Assembly (NCBI RefSeq): GCF_012932365.1
Contig: NZ_JAAIIH010000006.1
Coordinates: 55,933 to 119,932, forward strand
DNA from: Bifidobacterium moraviense
Lineage (GTDB): Bacteria > Actinomycetota > Actinomycetes > Actinomycetales > Bifidobacteriaceae
Direction: 5' to 3'
Length of the DNA: 64,000 nucleotides
In this document: in pieces, positions 41,229-52,700 of the stretch
Layout of the letters: the number at the start of each line of letters is the position of its first letter
Numbering within the stretch: position 1 is the first letter of the stretch
Notes under the pieces: model-generated
What the model saw: the letters and a program-made list of their open reading frames with translations, nothing else
Told to the model about the DNA's origin: nothing
Database searches by the model: none
Program-made: the position numbers and the translations under genes

Positions 41229-43784
41229 GACCCGGGTTCCCGCGCGCGGCAAGCGCGCATGAGCCCATGACGCGACTGCGCTGACGAGATGGCGGTTCTT
41301 CCCCGAGAACGGGGGAGGGCCGCCATTCGCGTATGCGGGGCGGCGCGGCACAAAGGGCGGCACCGCCCCGGCGAGCGACAGTCTGGCCCGCCACCGTGCG
41401 GGCGTGCTCAGCGCGGCGAGCATGGCGCCGCGCACATGATCCACGCGTTTCCAGTACGAGCGCGCCTGTTCCTCCCCGGCTTCGGCTTCGGGCCCGGTTC
41501 CGTCCCGATCTCCGGATCCGGGCATGGATGCGGCTCCGGACCGGGCCGAGAACGCGGCGCGGTCGGCCTGGCGCCCCAGATCCCGCAGTGTTTCGGTGCC
41601 GATGCCGAACCGTTCGGCGATGGCGTCCGCCTGACGCCGCGTGGTGCCGTGCACGGTTACGCCGCACTGACGGGCCAGCGACAGCACCGACCGCCATCCG
41701 TTGGCGATGACGGTCCTCGGACCGCCTCGTCGCCGCGCGCGTGCCAGCAGCCACGCCTTCCACGCCAGAATGGCGGTCGCGGCCAGCAGCGGCATCCAGA
41801 GTGGACTGCCGTACAGCGCGACGGCCCCGGCCGCGGTCGCGACGGCCCGCCACGTGCCGTCGCCGGCGTTCTCGGACGATGGGGCGTCGGCGTCGTCGCC
41901 TCCGGCCGCGCCCGCGCTGACCTCCGCATCTCTGTGCCGCGGCGGATCGGTGAGCGGCATCGAGGGCTGACGGACCACCGGCCGCGGCGTCGTGGGCGCG
42001 GCCGGCATGGACTGCGGCGTATGCGTCTCCTTGGGCGTGGGACGGAACGCCACCCATCCGTACCCCTGCAGGTTGATCTCCGTCCAGGCGTCGATGTCGT
42101 TGCCGGTGAACGTGACGAGCGTGGAACCGTCCGGCTGCGTCTCGGTCCGCTCCGGCGTGGGTAGACCGTCGTCGTCCTTCGGCACGAAGCCGACGGCCAC
42201 GCGTGCCGGCAGGCCGAGCTCGCGCGCGGCGAGCGCCATGGCCGAGGCATACTGTTCGCCGTCCCCCACCATCATGCCGTCGCCCAGCAGCCGCTCGATC
42301 CGGTAGACGCCGTGTCCGGTCGCGGACGGATGGTCCCCGGGCAGCCCGTGCGAGAAGCGGCCCTGTTCGCGGAAATGGTCGGCGAGCGCCAGCGCGGCCT
42401 CGCCGTCGGTGGCGGCGCCTCCCGCCACCGCCACGGCCATCGAGGCGACGGCTGCGGGCATGCGCGTCACCTCCGGCTGGCGGACCGGAGCGGCCTGCGT
42501 ACGCGCGATGTCCTCGCGGCCGGGCTCTGCGGGCATCGACCCGTGTTCGACGTAGGACAGCCCCGCTCGCAGACCGGTCTGTAGGATGACCGTGTCCGCG
42601 CGGGCGCTGGCGTACAGCGAACCGGCGTCGGAGTCGCTGCCGAACCGCAGCGAATCGGCTCGGCCCGCAAGCGGCAGCCAGAAACCGGACAGGCCGTCGT
42701 GCACGGTGAACGTGGCGGTGAAGGTCCCGGCCCGGTCTCCCGCGTCGGGATCGGGCGGGGACGCATCGTCGTCGGCCCACAGCGCGGGGCCGACGCGCCG
42801 GAAACCGTCGGCGGCGTCGTCCGCCCCGATGCCGGCGCAGTTCCACACCACACCGTCGAAGACGTCCAGCGTGGCCAGATGGATCGCCGCGCCCGCCGGC
42901 AGACCCCGGACCGTGACCAGCGGATCGTCGCGATGATTGCCGAGCATGGCACGCATCGCGCTGAGCGGACTCGACACGGATTGGTCGAACGGCGGAGGAT
43001 CATACCGGTCGCGCAACGTCACCCTCTGCCGTCCGCCATCCGCCGCGAAACCCGTGGCGACGGCGGCGACGGCCACGGCGATGACGCAGAGCGTCGCCAG
43101 CGTGCGCAGGCGCCTGGCCGACGGGGCGCCGCCTCGTTCCTCGCGCGAGACGCCATGGCGCCACGCGCGCCAGCACAGGACGAGCAACGTCAGGGCGATG
43201 CCCGTCGGCGCGGGCAGGAACCCCGAGGTGTCTCCGAGCGTCGCCGACGCGGCGAATCCGGCCGCCAATGCGACGGGAACGGACGCGGAAACCGGTCCGC
43301 GGTTCCGCATCGCACCGGAGCAGACGGCGTACGCGGTCAGCAACGCCACGGTCCAGACCACCATCGTCGCGCCGCCGGCCGCGCCTACGGGCGGTTCCAT
43401 GGCGACGAACGCCCTGAACGATCCCAGCGCGGCACGCAACGGAACGCCGTCCCGCACGGGGGCTTCCGGGAACGCCGCCAGAGGGCCGGCAAGACAGACG
43501 CAGACCGTCAGCAGCGCGGCGCAGACCCATGCCCGCCGACGCGAGGGGACGGCATCGGGCCGCGACGCATGCGCCAGCGCGGCGATGCCCGCTCCGAGCG
43601 TCGCCGCCGGGACCGCACCCGCGGCCCATGCGCCGACGGAGCCGTAGACGGGCAGCAGCGGCGCGGCGGCCAGCAGCGTGACCGTGACGGAGAGCATCGC
43701 GTTGACGAGTACGACGACCGCGCGGCGGAATGCGACGTGCGGCGTGCGGCGGAGCATGTGGCGCTTGGTTCGATGACTCGTCAT
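41229..43784 (-). CDS. tgm: transglutaminase-like membrane protein (PFNA-type cluster), 3' end undefined
   Basis: A protein of at least 750-790 residues. The N-terminus has six or so membrane spans (about 20-220). The extracellular region has a transglutaminase-like core at about 490-585 (GDGEQYASAMALAARELGLPARVAVGFVP, DIDAWTEINLQGYGWVAFRPTP). A further span lies near 650-675, then a cytoplasmic tail. The usual catalytic Cys-His-Asp positions read Gly509, Asp565 and Arg581, so classical activity is unlikely. No in-frame stop occurs before the frame enters rpoC antisense (and beyond it, far into rpoB), so the lower coordinate is arbitrary at the rpoC stop. A one-base shift upstream would reach TGA at 41410-41408. 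ATG overlaps the DUF58 stop by 4 bases. Confidence 0.7.
41289..41326. terminator. hairpin after rpoC, inside the convergent reading frame
   Basis: ATGGCGG (41289-41295) pairs with CCGCCAT (41320-41326), with an inner CCCC/GGGG stem. It is the likely terminator of rpoBC. On the minus strand it lies within the open frame of the transglutaminase-like gene. Confidence 0.6.
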
Positions 43785-45256
43785 GACGCCTCCTCCGATG
43801 CCGTGGAACGCCCGCCGGCGGCCGGCACGTACGCGTGCGACGCTCCCGGATCGCCGTGCGCGCGGAGCAGCGCGGGCAACTGGGACAGGGCACCGACGAT
43901 GGTCACGCGAACACCGCCGTGCCGCCGCAGATCGCCGTCGGCGCCGAGACTGACCTGCAGCACCTCGACGTCACCCGTGCGCCGTGCCGCGCATGCCATG
44001 CCGCCGTTGCCGGATGCGACGGCCGCGCGGATGTCGTCGTCCGAGGCACGCGAACCGACTACGATCAGCCGTCGCGATGCGTGTGCCGTCATCGCCGACG
44101 CGGACGTCGCCGTTGCCGTGGGCGACGTCATTGCCGCGGGTTGCGCGCTCGCCACGGGTTGCATGACCGTCATGGGCTGCGCGGTCGATTCCCATGCCAC
44201 GTCGGGCACGCCGTGCCGGGACGATCGGGTCTCCGGCCGGATGCCGCTGCATTCGTCCAGAAACGTCTGCACGTGCCGGGCGCCGGATCTCGGCATGACG
44301 GGCCGTGCGCCGCCGACTCGTGCGACGAGCACGCGGTCGTGCGTCAGACACTGCACGCCCAGAGAGGCGTAGACAGACACGGCGAGCTCGAATTCCTCCG
44401 CGGACACATACCTGCGGAGGTCGGTGGATAGCTCCAGCAGCATGTCGGCGCGCTGCGAGGCCCGGTACCGGCGGACCATGATCCGCCCGGTCCTGGCGCT
44501 CGCCGGCCAGTGCACCCTTCTCGGGTCGTCGCCGGGGCGGGCTTCGTCCAGGCCATGGAACTCGATGTCGTCGGGCACCACCGGACCGCACGGCACGCCG
44601 TCCAGATCCCGCGGCGGGCCGGAATCCGGTTCGGGAAGCCGCACGATCTCCGGATGCACGTAGACGGCGATGGCCCGGGAGAGCCGTCGCTCACGGTCGA
44701 CCAGCCCCAACGGATCGCCCCGATGCACGGTGGCCGGTCCCAGCCGCAGCACCTCGCGTCGGGCGGCGACGACCTCGCCTCGGACGGACCGCGCCGCCCG
44801 CGCGGCAAGCGGCGGAACGGGGATATGGTGCATCCCGTCGCCGAGAGGCATCGCGACGGTCGTCCCGGAGGTTCGGGATCCGCCGAGGTTGCGGATCACC
44901 AGAGTGAACCGGACCGGCTCGCCTGCGCGCACCCGGTGGGATTCCGCCGAGACGTCGACGTCGAGGCGATCGCCGCCCGCCGCCAGCGCGCAGGAGCAGA
45001 CCAGCAGCGTGATGAGCGTCGTGCCGCAGGCGAGCAGCTCCACCCAGCCGGTCGGCGGGAACGCCGCCAGACATGCGACGCCCCACGCTGCCGCGGCGCG
45101 TCCCGTCGCGGTCAGACCGGAGGCCGTGGCGGCGTTCGCGACGGCCCGCGCGACAGTTGCGGCGGTGGTCGCGATGGCGGGCACGCTAGCGGGCACGCTA
45201 GCGGACACGGTGGCAGGCATGCTGGGGCGGCGGATGAGGTCGTCATATCCGGTCAT
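43781..45256 (-). CDS. DUF58 domain protein (PFNA-type cluster)
   Basis: A 491-residue protein. Two membrane spans lie at about 55-95. An Ig-like segment follows (ESHRVRAGEPVRFTLVIRNLGG). The DUF58 core is at about 225-290 with the signature FHGLDEARPGDDPRRVHWPASARTGRIMVRRY. DUF58 proteins contain a von Willebrand A-like fold and are almost always encoded beside MoxR ATPases, which are thought to act on them as chaperones. The C-terminal 180 residues are Ala/Thr/Ser-rich and variable. Its start overlaps the MoxR end by 14 bases and its stop overlaps the transglutaminase-like start by 4, so the genes are co-transcribed and coupled. Confidence 0.85.
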   Translation of the reverse strand: MTGYDDLIRRPSMPATVSASVPASVPAIATTAATVARAVANAATASGLTATGRAAAAWGVACLAAFPPTGWVELLACGTTLITLLVCSCALAAGGDRLDVDVSAESHRVRAGEPVRFTLVIRNLGGSRTSGTTVAMPLGDGMHHIPVPPLAARAARSVRGEVVAARREVLRLGPATVHRGDPLGLVDRERRLSRAIAVYVHPEIVRLPEPDSGPPRDLDGVPCGPVVPDDIEFHGLDEARPGDDPRRVHWPASARTGRIMVRRYRASQRADMLLELSTDLRRYVSAEEFELAVSVYASLGVQCLTHDRVLVARVGGARPVMPRSGARHVQTFLDECSGIRPETRSSRHGVPDVAWESTAQPMTVMQPVASAQPAAMTSPTATATSASAMTAHASRRLIVVGSRASDDDIRAAVASGNGGMACAARRTGDVEVLQVSLGADGDLRRHGGVRVTIVGALSQLPALLRAHGDPGASHAYVPAAGGRSTASEEAS

Positions 45257-46751
45257 GCCGTGTCTCCCCTCGCGAGGAACCGGCGCCGCGTGACTCCGGC
45301 ACCGGCACGGTCACGAGCGCATCCGCCACCACCGTGTCCTGCGGGACGCCGGCGAACACGGCGCGGTCGGTGAGTCGGAACCGGTGGGCGAGCACCGGCA
45401 CTGCCATGTCCGCCACGTCGTCGGGCACCAGATAGTCCCGGCCGTCGGCCGCCGCGGCCACCCGGGCGCAACGCATCAACGCCAGCGCGCCGCGGATCGA
45501 CGGGCCGGAGGCCACGCGTTCGTCCCCGCGCAGCACCTCCGTCAGCCGCACGGCATATTCGCCGATGCGGGAGTCCGCATGCAGCCGTCCGGCGAACAGC
45601 GCCATGTCGTTCAGATCCCGGCCGCTCAGCACGGGCGTCAGCATGCCCGCGCGGTCTCGGACGCCGCCGTCGCGCATGATCGCCAGACTCGCCTCGTGCC
45701 CCGGATGCCCGAGGGCGGTGCGGATGAGGAAACGGTCCAGCTGAGCCTCTGGCAGCCGGTAGGTGCCCAGCTGGTCCGAAGGGTTCTGCGTGGCGATGAC
45801 GGCGAACGGGCACGGCACGGCATGCCGCACGCCGTCCACCGTGACCGCGTCCTCCTCCATCACCTCCAGCAGCGCCGACTGGGTCTTGGGGGAGGCGCGG
45901 TTGATCTCGTCGGCGAGCACGATCGAGGCGAACACCGGTCCGCGGCGGAACGAGAAGGTTCCGCCGGCCCGATCGTAGACGGTGGTGCCGGTCACGTCGC
46001 CGGGCAGCAGGTCCGCCGTGAACTGGATGCGGCTGAACGATACGGCCAACGACCGGGCGATCGCGCGCGCGAGCTGCGTCTTGCCCGTGCCCGGCTCATC
46101 CTCCAGCAGCACATGCCCGCCCGCGATGACCGCGATCAGACACCGGCGGATCGCCTCGTCCTTGCCCACGATCGCCGACGCCACGGTGCGGGCAAGGAGC
46201 CGGAACCGTTCGCGGAAGACGGCGGCGGTCATGACGCCGCCCGGTTCCGACGCCGACGGTTCCGACGCGGGGTTCCGCGCCGATGTGTTCCGCACGGGCA
46301 TGGCACATACGGTCGCGTCCGTCACGTGCGTCGCGTCGTCCGCATCCGTCGCATGCGCGCTCGTGGCTACCGCACCGCCCAGAAGCGTCGCGTCGTCGAA
46401 TGTATCCCCGAAGGCATCGTCGGTCATGTCCCCGAAGGGCAGATCGACACCGTGCGGTTCCCCGATGCACAGGTCTCCGGCGCGAGATTCCATCGTGCGG
46501 TCCATCGTGCGGTCCATTGTGCGGTCGAGGTTCCGCGTGGCATCCGAGTAATGCGTCGCGTCGTCGCGCATTACCATGGTGTCACGCAGTACTGTGCCAT
46601 CGCGTATAACCGTGGCGTCGCGCATGATCGTTGCGTCGTCGATGGACGGTCGGCCCGCACGCGCGGTGCCGGCGGCGCGCGCATGACCTGCATGACGGGC
46701 CGGGACGGTCGGACCGTGCGCGCGGTGCTCCAGCCAGAGGTCGGCGCTCAT
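45243..46751 (-). CDS. MoxR-type AAA+ ATPase with a repeat-rich N-terminal extension
   Basis: A 502-residue protein. The AAA+ core begins near residue 174: LLEDEPGTGKTQLARAIA (Walker A), IVLADEINRASPKTQSALLEVMEE (Walker B), FAVIATQNPSDQLGTYRLPEAQLDRFL (sensor 1) and the C-terminal lid. MoxR ATPases help mature or insert metal-binding or vWA-type proteins, here probably the DUF58 or surface partner. The first 173 residues are not part of the normal fold: they contain degenerate repeats such as DATVIRDGTVLRD and three DRTM units. The long start at 46751 is supported by AAAGGAGG 7 nt upstream and a 4-base overlap with the FN3 gene; a shorter start at 46232 would give a standard MoxR. Confidence 0.87.
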   Translation of the reverse strand: MSADLWLEHRAHGPTVPARHAGHARAAGTARAGRPSIDDATIMRDATVIRDGTVLRDTMVMRDDATHYSDATRNLDRTMDRTMDRTMESRAGDLCIGEPHGVDLPFGDMTDDAFGDTFDDATLLGGAVATSAHATDADDATHVTDATVCAMPVRNTSARNPASEPSASEPGGVMTAAVFRERFRLLARTVASAIVGKDEAIRRCLIAVIAGGHVLLEDEPGTGKTQLARAIARSLAVSFSRIQFTADLLPGDVTGTTVYDRAGGTFSFRRGPVFASIVLADEINRASPKTQSALLEVMEEDAVTVDGVRHAVPCPFAVIATQNPSDQLGTYRLPEAQLDRFLIRTALGHPGHEASLAIMRDGGVRDRAGMLTPVLSGRDLNDMALFAGRLHADSRIGEYAVRLTEVLRGDERVASGPSIRGALALMRCARVAAAADGRDYLVPDDVADMAVPVLAHRFRLTDRAVFAGVPQDTVVADALVTVPVPESRGAGSSRGETRHDRI

Positions 46752-49700
46752 GGCGTGCCTCCTTTCCCGCCCGCGAGGGAACCGGACGCAGCGAATGGCG
46801 ATGCGGCAGACGACGATGCGGCGAACGATGACGCGACGAACGGCGACGCGTTCGGGACGAACGTGAACGGCGGGCGCATCGCCGGCATGTACAGCGTCGC
46901 CGCGTCGTGGGCGCGGCCCGGACCTTCGGAGGCGGAACGCGGATCGGCGGCCGCGCGCAGTCCGGTCACGATCTCGTCTCCGGTCGCGGCGTCGAGCGCG
47001 GGATCCACGCCGATCACCGTCAGCCGCCAGACGTACCGCGGGGCCGCGGGAACCGCGTTGGCGCCCAGCGCGATGGCGGTCGTGCCCGGCCTCCACGGCA
47101 CGATGACGCCGTTGACGCTCAACACGTACTGCCGGACGGGCTGTCCGAAGGTCTCCGTCGTGCCATGCTCCACTCTGATGACGTCCGGGTCGCTGGGATC
47201 CCAGCGCAGCCGCATGTCCGCGTCGATGACCGCCGCGGTCCGGTACACGTACTGCCCGGACGCCTCCGCCGCGGCACCCCACGCCCCGTCGAGTCCCTGT
47301 CTCACCGTCGCCCTGCCGCACCGCTGCCAGGGTGCGAGCGTGAACGTCGCGGAGCCGTCCGTCGCGTCGACGACGCGCGCCCCCAGGCTGTCCACCTGCA
47401 CTTCGACGGAGTCGGCTCGGCCTCTGCGCGTCCAGCGCACGGTGCAGCGGTCGTCCGCGCCGCTGACGCGCACGTCGGAGGGCACGCCGATCTCGTGAGC
47501 GAGCTCGGGCTCGAGCGAGGCGGATGCCGTGACGGCCCCGACCGCGGCGGACGGGATCACCGTCGCGGTGACGGTCAGCCGTCTGCCCAGATCTCCGGCG
47601 CCTACGGTGAAGTCGGCGGTCGCGTGTCGCCCGCCGTCCGGAGCCGCGCTCTGCGGACAGTCCAGCCGTTGCTCGACGGCGCCCGCGAGCATGATCGCCG
47701 CACAGCCGGCGTTGCGCATGTCTCCCGGCGTCACCGTGACGCGGACCGTTCGTCCGCCGGACTGCCGCGTCAGCGCCACGACGGGCGGATCCGGCGCGGA
47801 CCATGGGGCGACGGGGCCGCTCGGCGCGCTCTCCTCGCCGTCGCCCGCCGCGTTGTGCGCGCGGACCGTGACCGTGAACCGCACGCCGTCCGCGATCGAG
47901 GCGCGCGGCACCGCGAAGTCCACCGACGTGCCGGGCGTCTGCACGGTGGCCGTCAGCCCGTTGGAGCCGCGCAGCGTCGCCGTGTACCGGTCCGGCGGCG
48001 TGCCTTCATAGACCGGCGGGTCCCAGGCGGCGTGCACCGATTCCCTGCCGGCCGTCGCGGACACCGCGCCCACGGCTGAGGGAGGCCGGTCCGGGCGCAC
48101 CTCGACGGCGTTCGACGGATCGGACCACCCCACCGCGTTGAGGGCCAGCACGGTGAAGACGTACGTGCGGCCGTTGGCCAGACCGTCGATCCTGCAGACG
48201 GTGGACAGCCCGCATGACCGGCTGCCGCCCTCGTAGTCGACGCGGTATTCCGTGACGGGACTGCCGTTGTGGGCGCCCGGCGTGAACCGCAGCGTGACCG
48301 TGCCGTCGGTCGGCGTCTCGGTGACCGGGGACAGCAGCGGGGCGTCGGGCCGGTCGCTGACCGTGACCGTGAACGCGCCCGTCACATGGCGTGCGGGGTC
48401 TCGCGTGCCGTCCGCGACGGTGACGGTCACGACGGCCGTCATGACCCGCGCCGAGGACGGGACCGTCAACGTCAGCGTGGAGCCGTCATTCGCCCATTCC
48501 AGATGCGGCGCGGCGTCGTCGGAGACGTTGGCGGACGAGGCGCCGACGATGGCGAGCGGCGCGTCCGGGAAGGGGTTGTAGGCATGCAGGCCGATGTCGA
48601 TCGCGACCGTCTCGCCGGCCCTCGCCTGTACGTCGGCCGGCGTGATGCGCGCCAACGGCCGCGTGGAGGCCACCACCCGCACCATGATCCCGGAGGTCAG
48701 CGTGCCCGCGCCGTAGTCGATGATGAACGGCACGGAGACCAGCGTGCCGGGGGTCGCGTCCCGCCGCGCGCTCACGGTCAGACGCCCGCTTCGGTCGACG
48801 CCGGCGGTCACCGGTCCGTCCAGTCCCTCGGAACCGTAGACGTAGCCGTCTGCTCCGTCCGTGCCGTCTGCTCCGTTCGCGTCCGCCCCGGACGTCCGCG
48901 TCAGCTCGGCCAGCGAGATCACCTGCGCGGGCTCGCCCGCCGCCACGTCGACGACGCCGGAGGAGAAGCTCGGAGGGGCGGTCTCTTCGCCGATCACGGT
49001 GATCGGCAGCGTGAGCACCGCGGAGTTGACGATGCGCGGCGCTCGCGGCGATCCGGACGGGTCCGGGGACGTCGCGCCGGAGTCCGCGTCGGCCGCGTCT
49101 GTGCCGATCCCGCCAGCGCCGATCCCGCCGGTGCCGATCCTATCCGTGGGGATTTCGGCTGCGGTGACCTCGTCGGTGGCGGTGAACGTGATCGACGCGG
49201 GTCCCGCGTATCGGGCGGGCGCGGAGAACCGCAGCGTGTACGCGTCCACGTATGCGGCGCTGCCGTCCGATTTGGTGGCGCTCACCGATTCCGGCGAGGC
49301 GATGGCTGCGGTCTTGCCTGCGCCCACACGCACGTGGTCGGCCACGGGTATGACGATCGTCTCGCCGGACCGTACCTCGAGGCGTGGCGCCCGGGGGCGC
49401 AGCGTCGGCGGAAAGACGCCGTACGCGGGCACGTGGATGAACGCCGTCGCGGACAGCCCCGAGGCGACGTCGGTCACCGTGTAGGGCACGGCGAGCGGCC
49501 GGTCCGCCAGCGTGACGGTGACGGCGGTGGACGTCGCCCCGCCGCCTTCCATGCGGGCGAACGCCGCGGCCGACTCGTGCACGGCCACGACGAGCCGCCC
49601 CGCGTCTCCCGAGGATCCGGAGATCCACGGCGCGACATCCGCCGTCACGCTGCGCTTGTCGATGGTGGCCTCCGGGGCGATGCGTCCGTCCCTGGCCGTC

Positions 49701-52700
49701 GGAGGCTCGGGCGGGGCGTCGTCGCTGACGGTGACGGTCAGGACCGCGGAGTCGCTCATGCCGACGCCGTCGCGCACCGTGTACGCCACGTACGCGGTCC
49801 CCTCCGCGAGGGCGGTGAAGCGGATCGTGCCGCCGTCCGTCATTACGTCGGAGACGCCCCGCGCCTCGGGTGCGCCGTCCACGGTCAGCTCGGCGCCGTA
49901 CGGGGCGATGTCGTTCGCCGTCACGTCCACGGAGGCGGCGGCTCCGGGACGCATCGTGACGGCGTCGTCGAGCGCGTGGACGCCGGTTGCCGCGGCGTCC
50001 GTTGCCGTCACGCCGACGCGGACGGTGCCCTGCGCGCGCTGGCCGGTCCAATCCTCCACGGCGTAGGTGAAGACGTCGGTGCCGGACGAATCCCGGTATG
50101 CCTCGTACAGCAGGCCGGTGGCGTCGGACCGGACGACGCGCCCGAGCTTGGGCGGCGTGGTGCCGAGCCCGGAGAGGACCACGTCGTCGCCGTCCGCGTC
50201 TATCCCCGTCAGCGGGATCTCCACGCGCACCGTGCCTCCGGCGACGATCCGGGCCTCCACGTCGCGCGGTTCCGGAGCGGGCTTCGCGTCGCCGTCCGCG
50301 GCGTGGACGACGAAGGATATCGTGCCCGACGCCGTGCCGCCGGATCCGTCCTCCACCGTGTACGTGACCGGGAACGTTCCGGCCTCGTCCGAGGCCTGAT
50401 ATCGCACGGCGCTTCCGGAGACGAACGTCAGCCCTCGGAACGCCGCGGGATCGTCCGGTTCGCCGCCGATCAGGCGCGGGACGGATCCGTGCGGCGCGAG
50501 GACGTGGTCGAGCACGTCCACGGAGACGACGCCGCCGGTGCGCACCGATGCGGTCGCGTCCCGCGCGACGAGCACGTCGGACCGCGGCGCCGACGGCGGA
50601 TGCACCACGATCCCGCCCGTCGCCGTGCCGACGCCGTTGGCGACCGTATAGGTCACCATCAGCGGGCCGGACGGCATTGTGCGCGCGGTGACGACGACGT
50701 CGCGATGATCGCGCACGGCCACCTCGACGCCGTCGACCGTCGACTGCGCCGACGTGACCGCGAGCACGCCGCCGGACGGGTCCACGTCGTTGGCCAGCGG
50801 CTCCGCGGTCGCAGTCAACGCCAGGTCGAACAGCGCCACGTCATTCACGGCGACGGGCCGCCGCTCGCCGCCCGCATCCGCCGCCACGTCGACGCGCGCG
50901 ACGCCCGCGGACTCGACCCCGCCCTGCGCGACCGTATAGGGCACGTAGTGCGTGCCCGGCGTCGCCGTGCGGAAATCGAAGGCGAGCGCCGAACCGTCCA
51001 TGGCGGCCTCCGTGCCCTCGGGGGCGCGCACGTCGACCAGTCGCGGCTCGGATGCGCCGGAGCCGTGCACCGCGGAGCCGAGACGGACGGCGATGGTCTC
51101 GCCGGGTTCGGCGCTCGCGGACAGCGGGTCGATGCGCGCGGGCAGCGTGCCGGCGGGGTGCACCGAGACGTGCAGCTCGCCGGTGGCGTTCGCGCTGCCG
51201 TCGGACGCGGTCACGTCGATGATCATGCGGCCCGGCGCCATCGATCCGGCGTGGACGACGAGCCTGCCGTCGGCCCGCACGGAGACCGCGGCCTGCGTGG
51301 TGTTGCGGACCGCGGCGTCCGTCAGCGTGAGCGGGTCGCCTTCGGGGTCGTGCGCGCCGTCCAGGGCGTTGACGGTGAGCGTGCCGCTCTGCTCCACGTC
51401 GTATGCCGGCGGCGTCCCGTCCCATACGGGCGCGGCGTTGGTCGCGGCGTCGTGCAGCCGCAGGGCGACGGTCGCCGAGGAACGCCGCCCGCGTCCGTCG
51501 TCCACGTCGTAGGTGAAGGAGACCGTGCCGGGCCCTGCGCCGGAGGCGTCCAGCTGCAGGAACCGTCCGTCTCCCACGACGTCGACGTCCACCGCGGGGT
51601 CGGACGTGGCGCCGACGCGGACGATGCGCAGCACCGAGCAGTCGGTCTGCTCGTCGTTGCGCAGCACGTCGAGCACGCGCATGGCGCCCGCGCGGGCGTC
51701 CGGCTCGTCGTCCACGGCCATGATGCTCCCGGATTCCTGCGCGCAGGACTCCCCGAACTCGGGACGCGTGTCCGTCGCGCGTTCCGCGGTGTCGTCGTCC
51801 TCGGCGCGCTCCGCCCGCGCGTCGTCCCATGCGAGGTCGAATGCGTCGCCGCCGGCGTCGGGCTGCCATGCGGCTCCGGTGACGACGTCGTTGAGCACCA
51901 CGATCCGGTGGTTGACGCGAAACGTCGGCACGGCGGTGGCGGTCATCCCGTTGAGCGTGGAGAGGGGGAGTCGGTCGGCGGCGTCATTCCCCGCGACGTC
52001 TTCGGCATTCCCGGCGTCGCACAGACGCGCGAAGTTGTTCGCCTCCTGCGCCCATGCGGCGTAGACGCATCCGCCCACGGAGACCGGCACGGCCGGAGCG
52101 CCGGTTCCGGAGGTCGCGTGCGTCCGGATCCGCGCGCCGGCGAGGTCCACCACGGCCAGCGTGCCTTCTCCGGCGAGCGCCACCCAGCCGGACTGCCCGT
52201 CGTCCGCGGGAGGCAGTTGCGGCGACGGCGACGCGCCGGCGTCGACCCGCACGCTTCCCGAAGGCCAGACCGCCGTCCCCTCGGCCACGATCACCGGCAC
52301 GCCGTCCACCACGGTGAGGAATCCGGCGTCCAGACGTTCGCCGCCGCTGAGCGAGCCGATCTCCCGCGCCGGTTCCGTCGGCCCGGCTCCGGACGGGAGC
52401 GAGAGCACCATGCCGTCCGCCGGCCGGTAGCCGTATGCCGTTCCGCGATGGTCCACCGCGATCAGCCCGCCTGCGCCGAGCGACATGCGCGCCGCGCCGC
52501 GCCTCGCCGCCATGGCGGACAGTGCGGAGGGATCCGAGGCGTCGGCCGTCCACACCTCGCCGGTGGCGTCGTCGAGCATGGCGGCCACGTTCCCGCCGAG
52601 CGCGACCGTCGCCGCGTCGGGGATGGGCGGCGCGTCGGTCATGTGCAGGGTCGCGGCGTCGATGCCGCCGAGGCGCGTTCCCGCCGTCATCAGCGTCACG

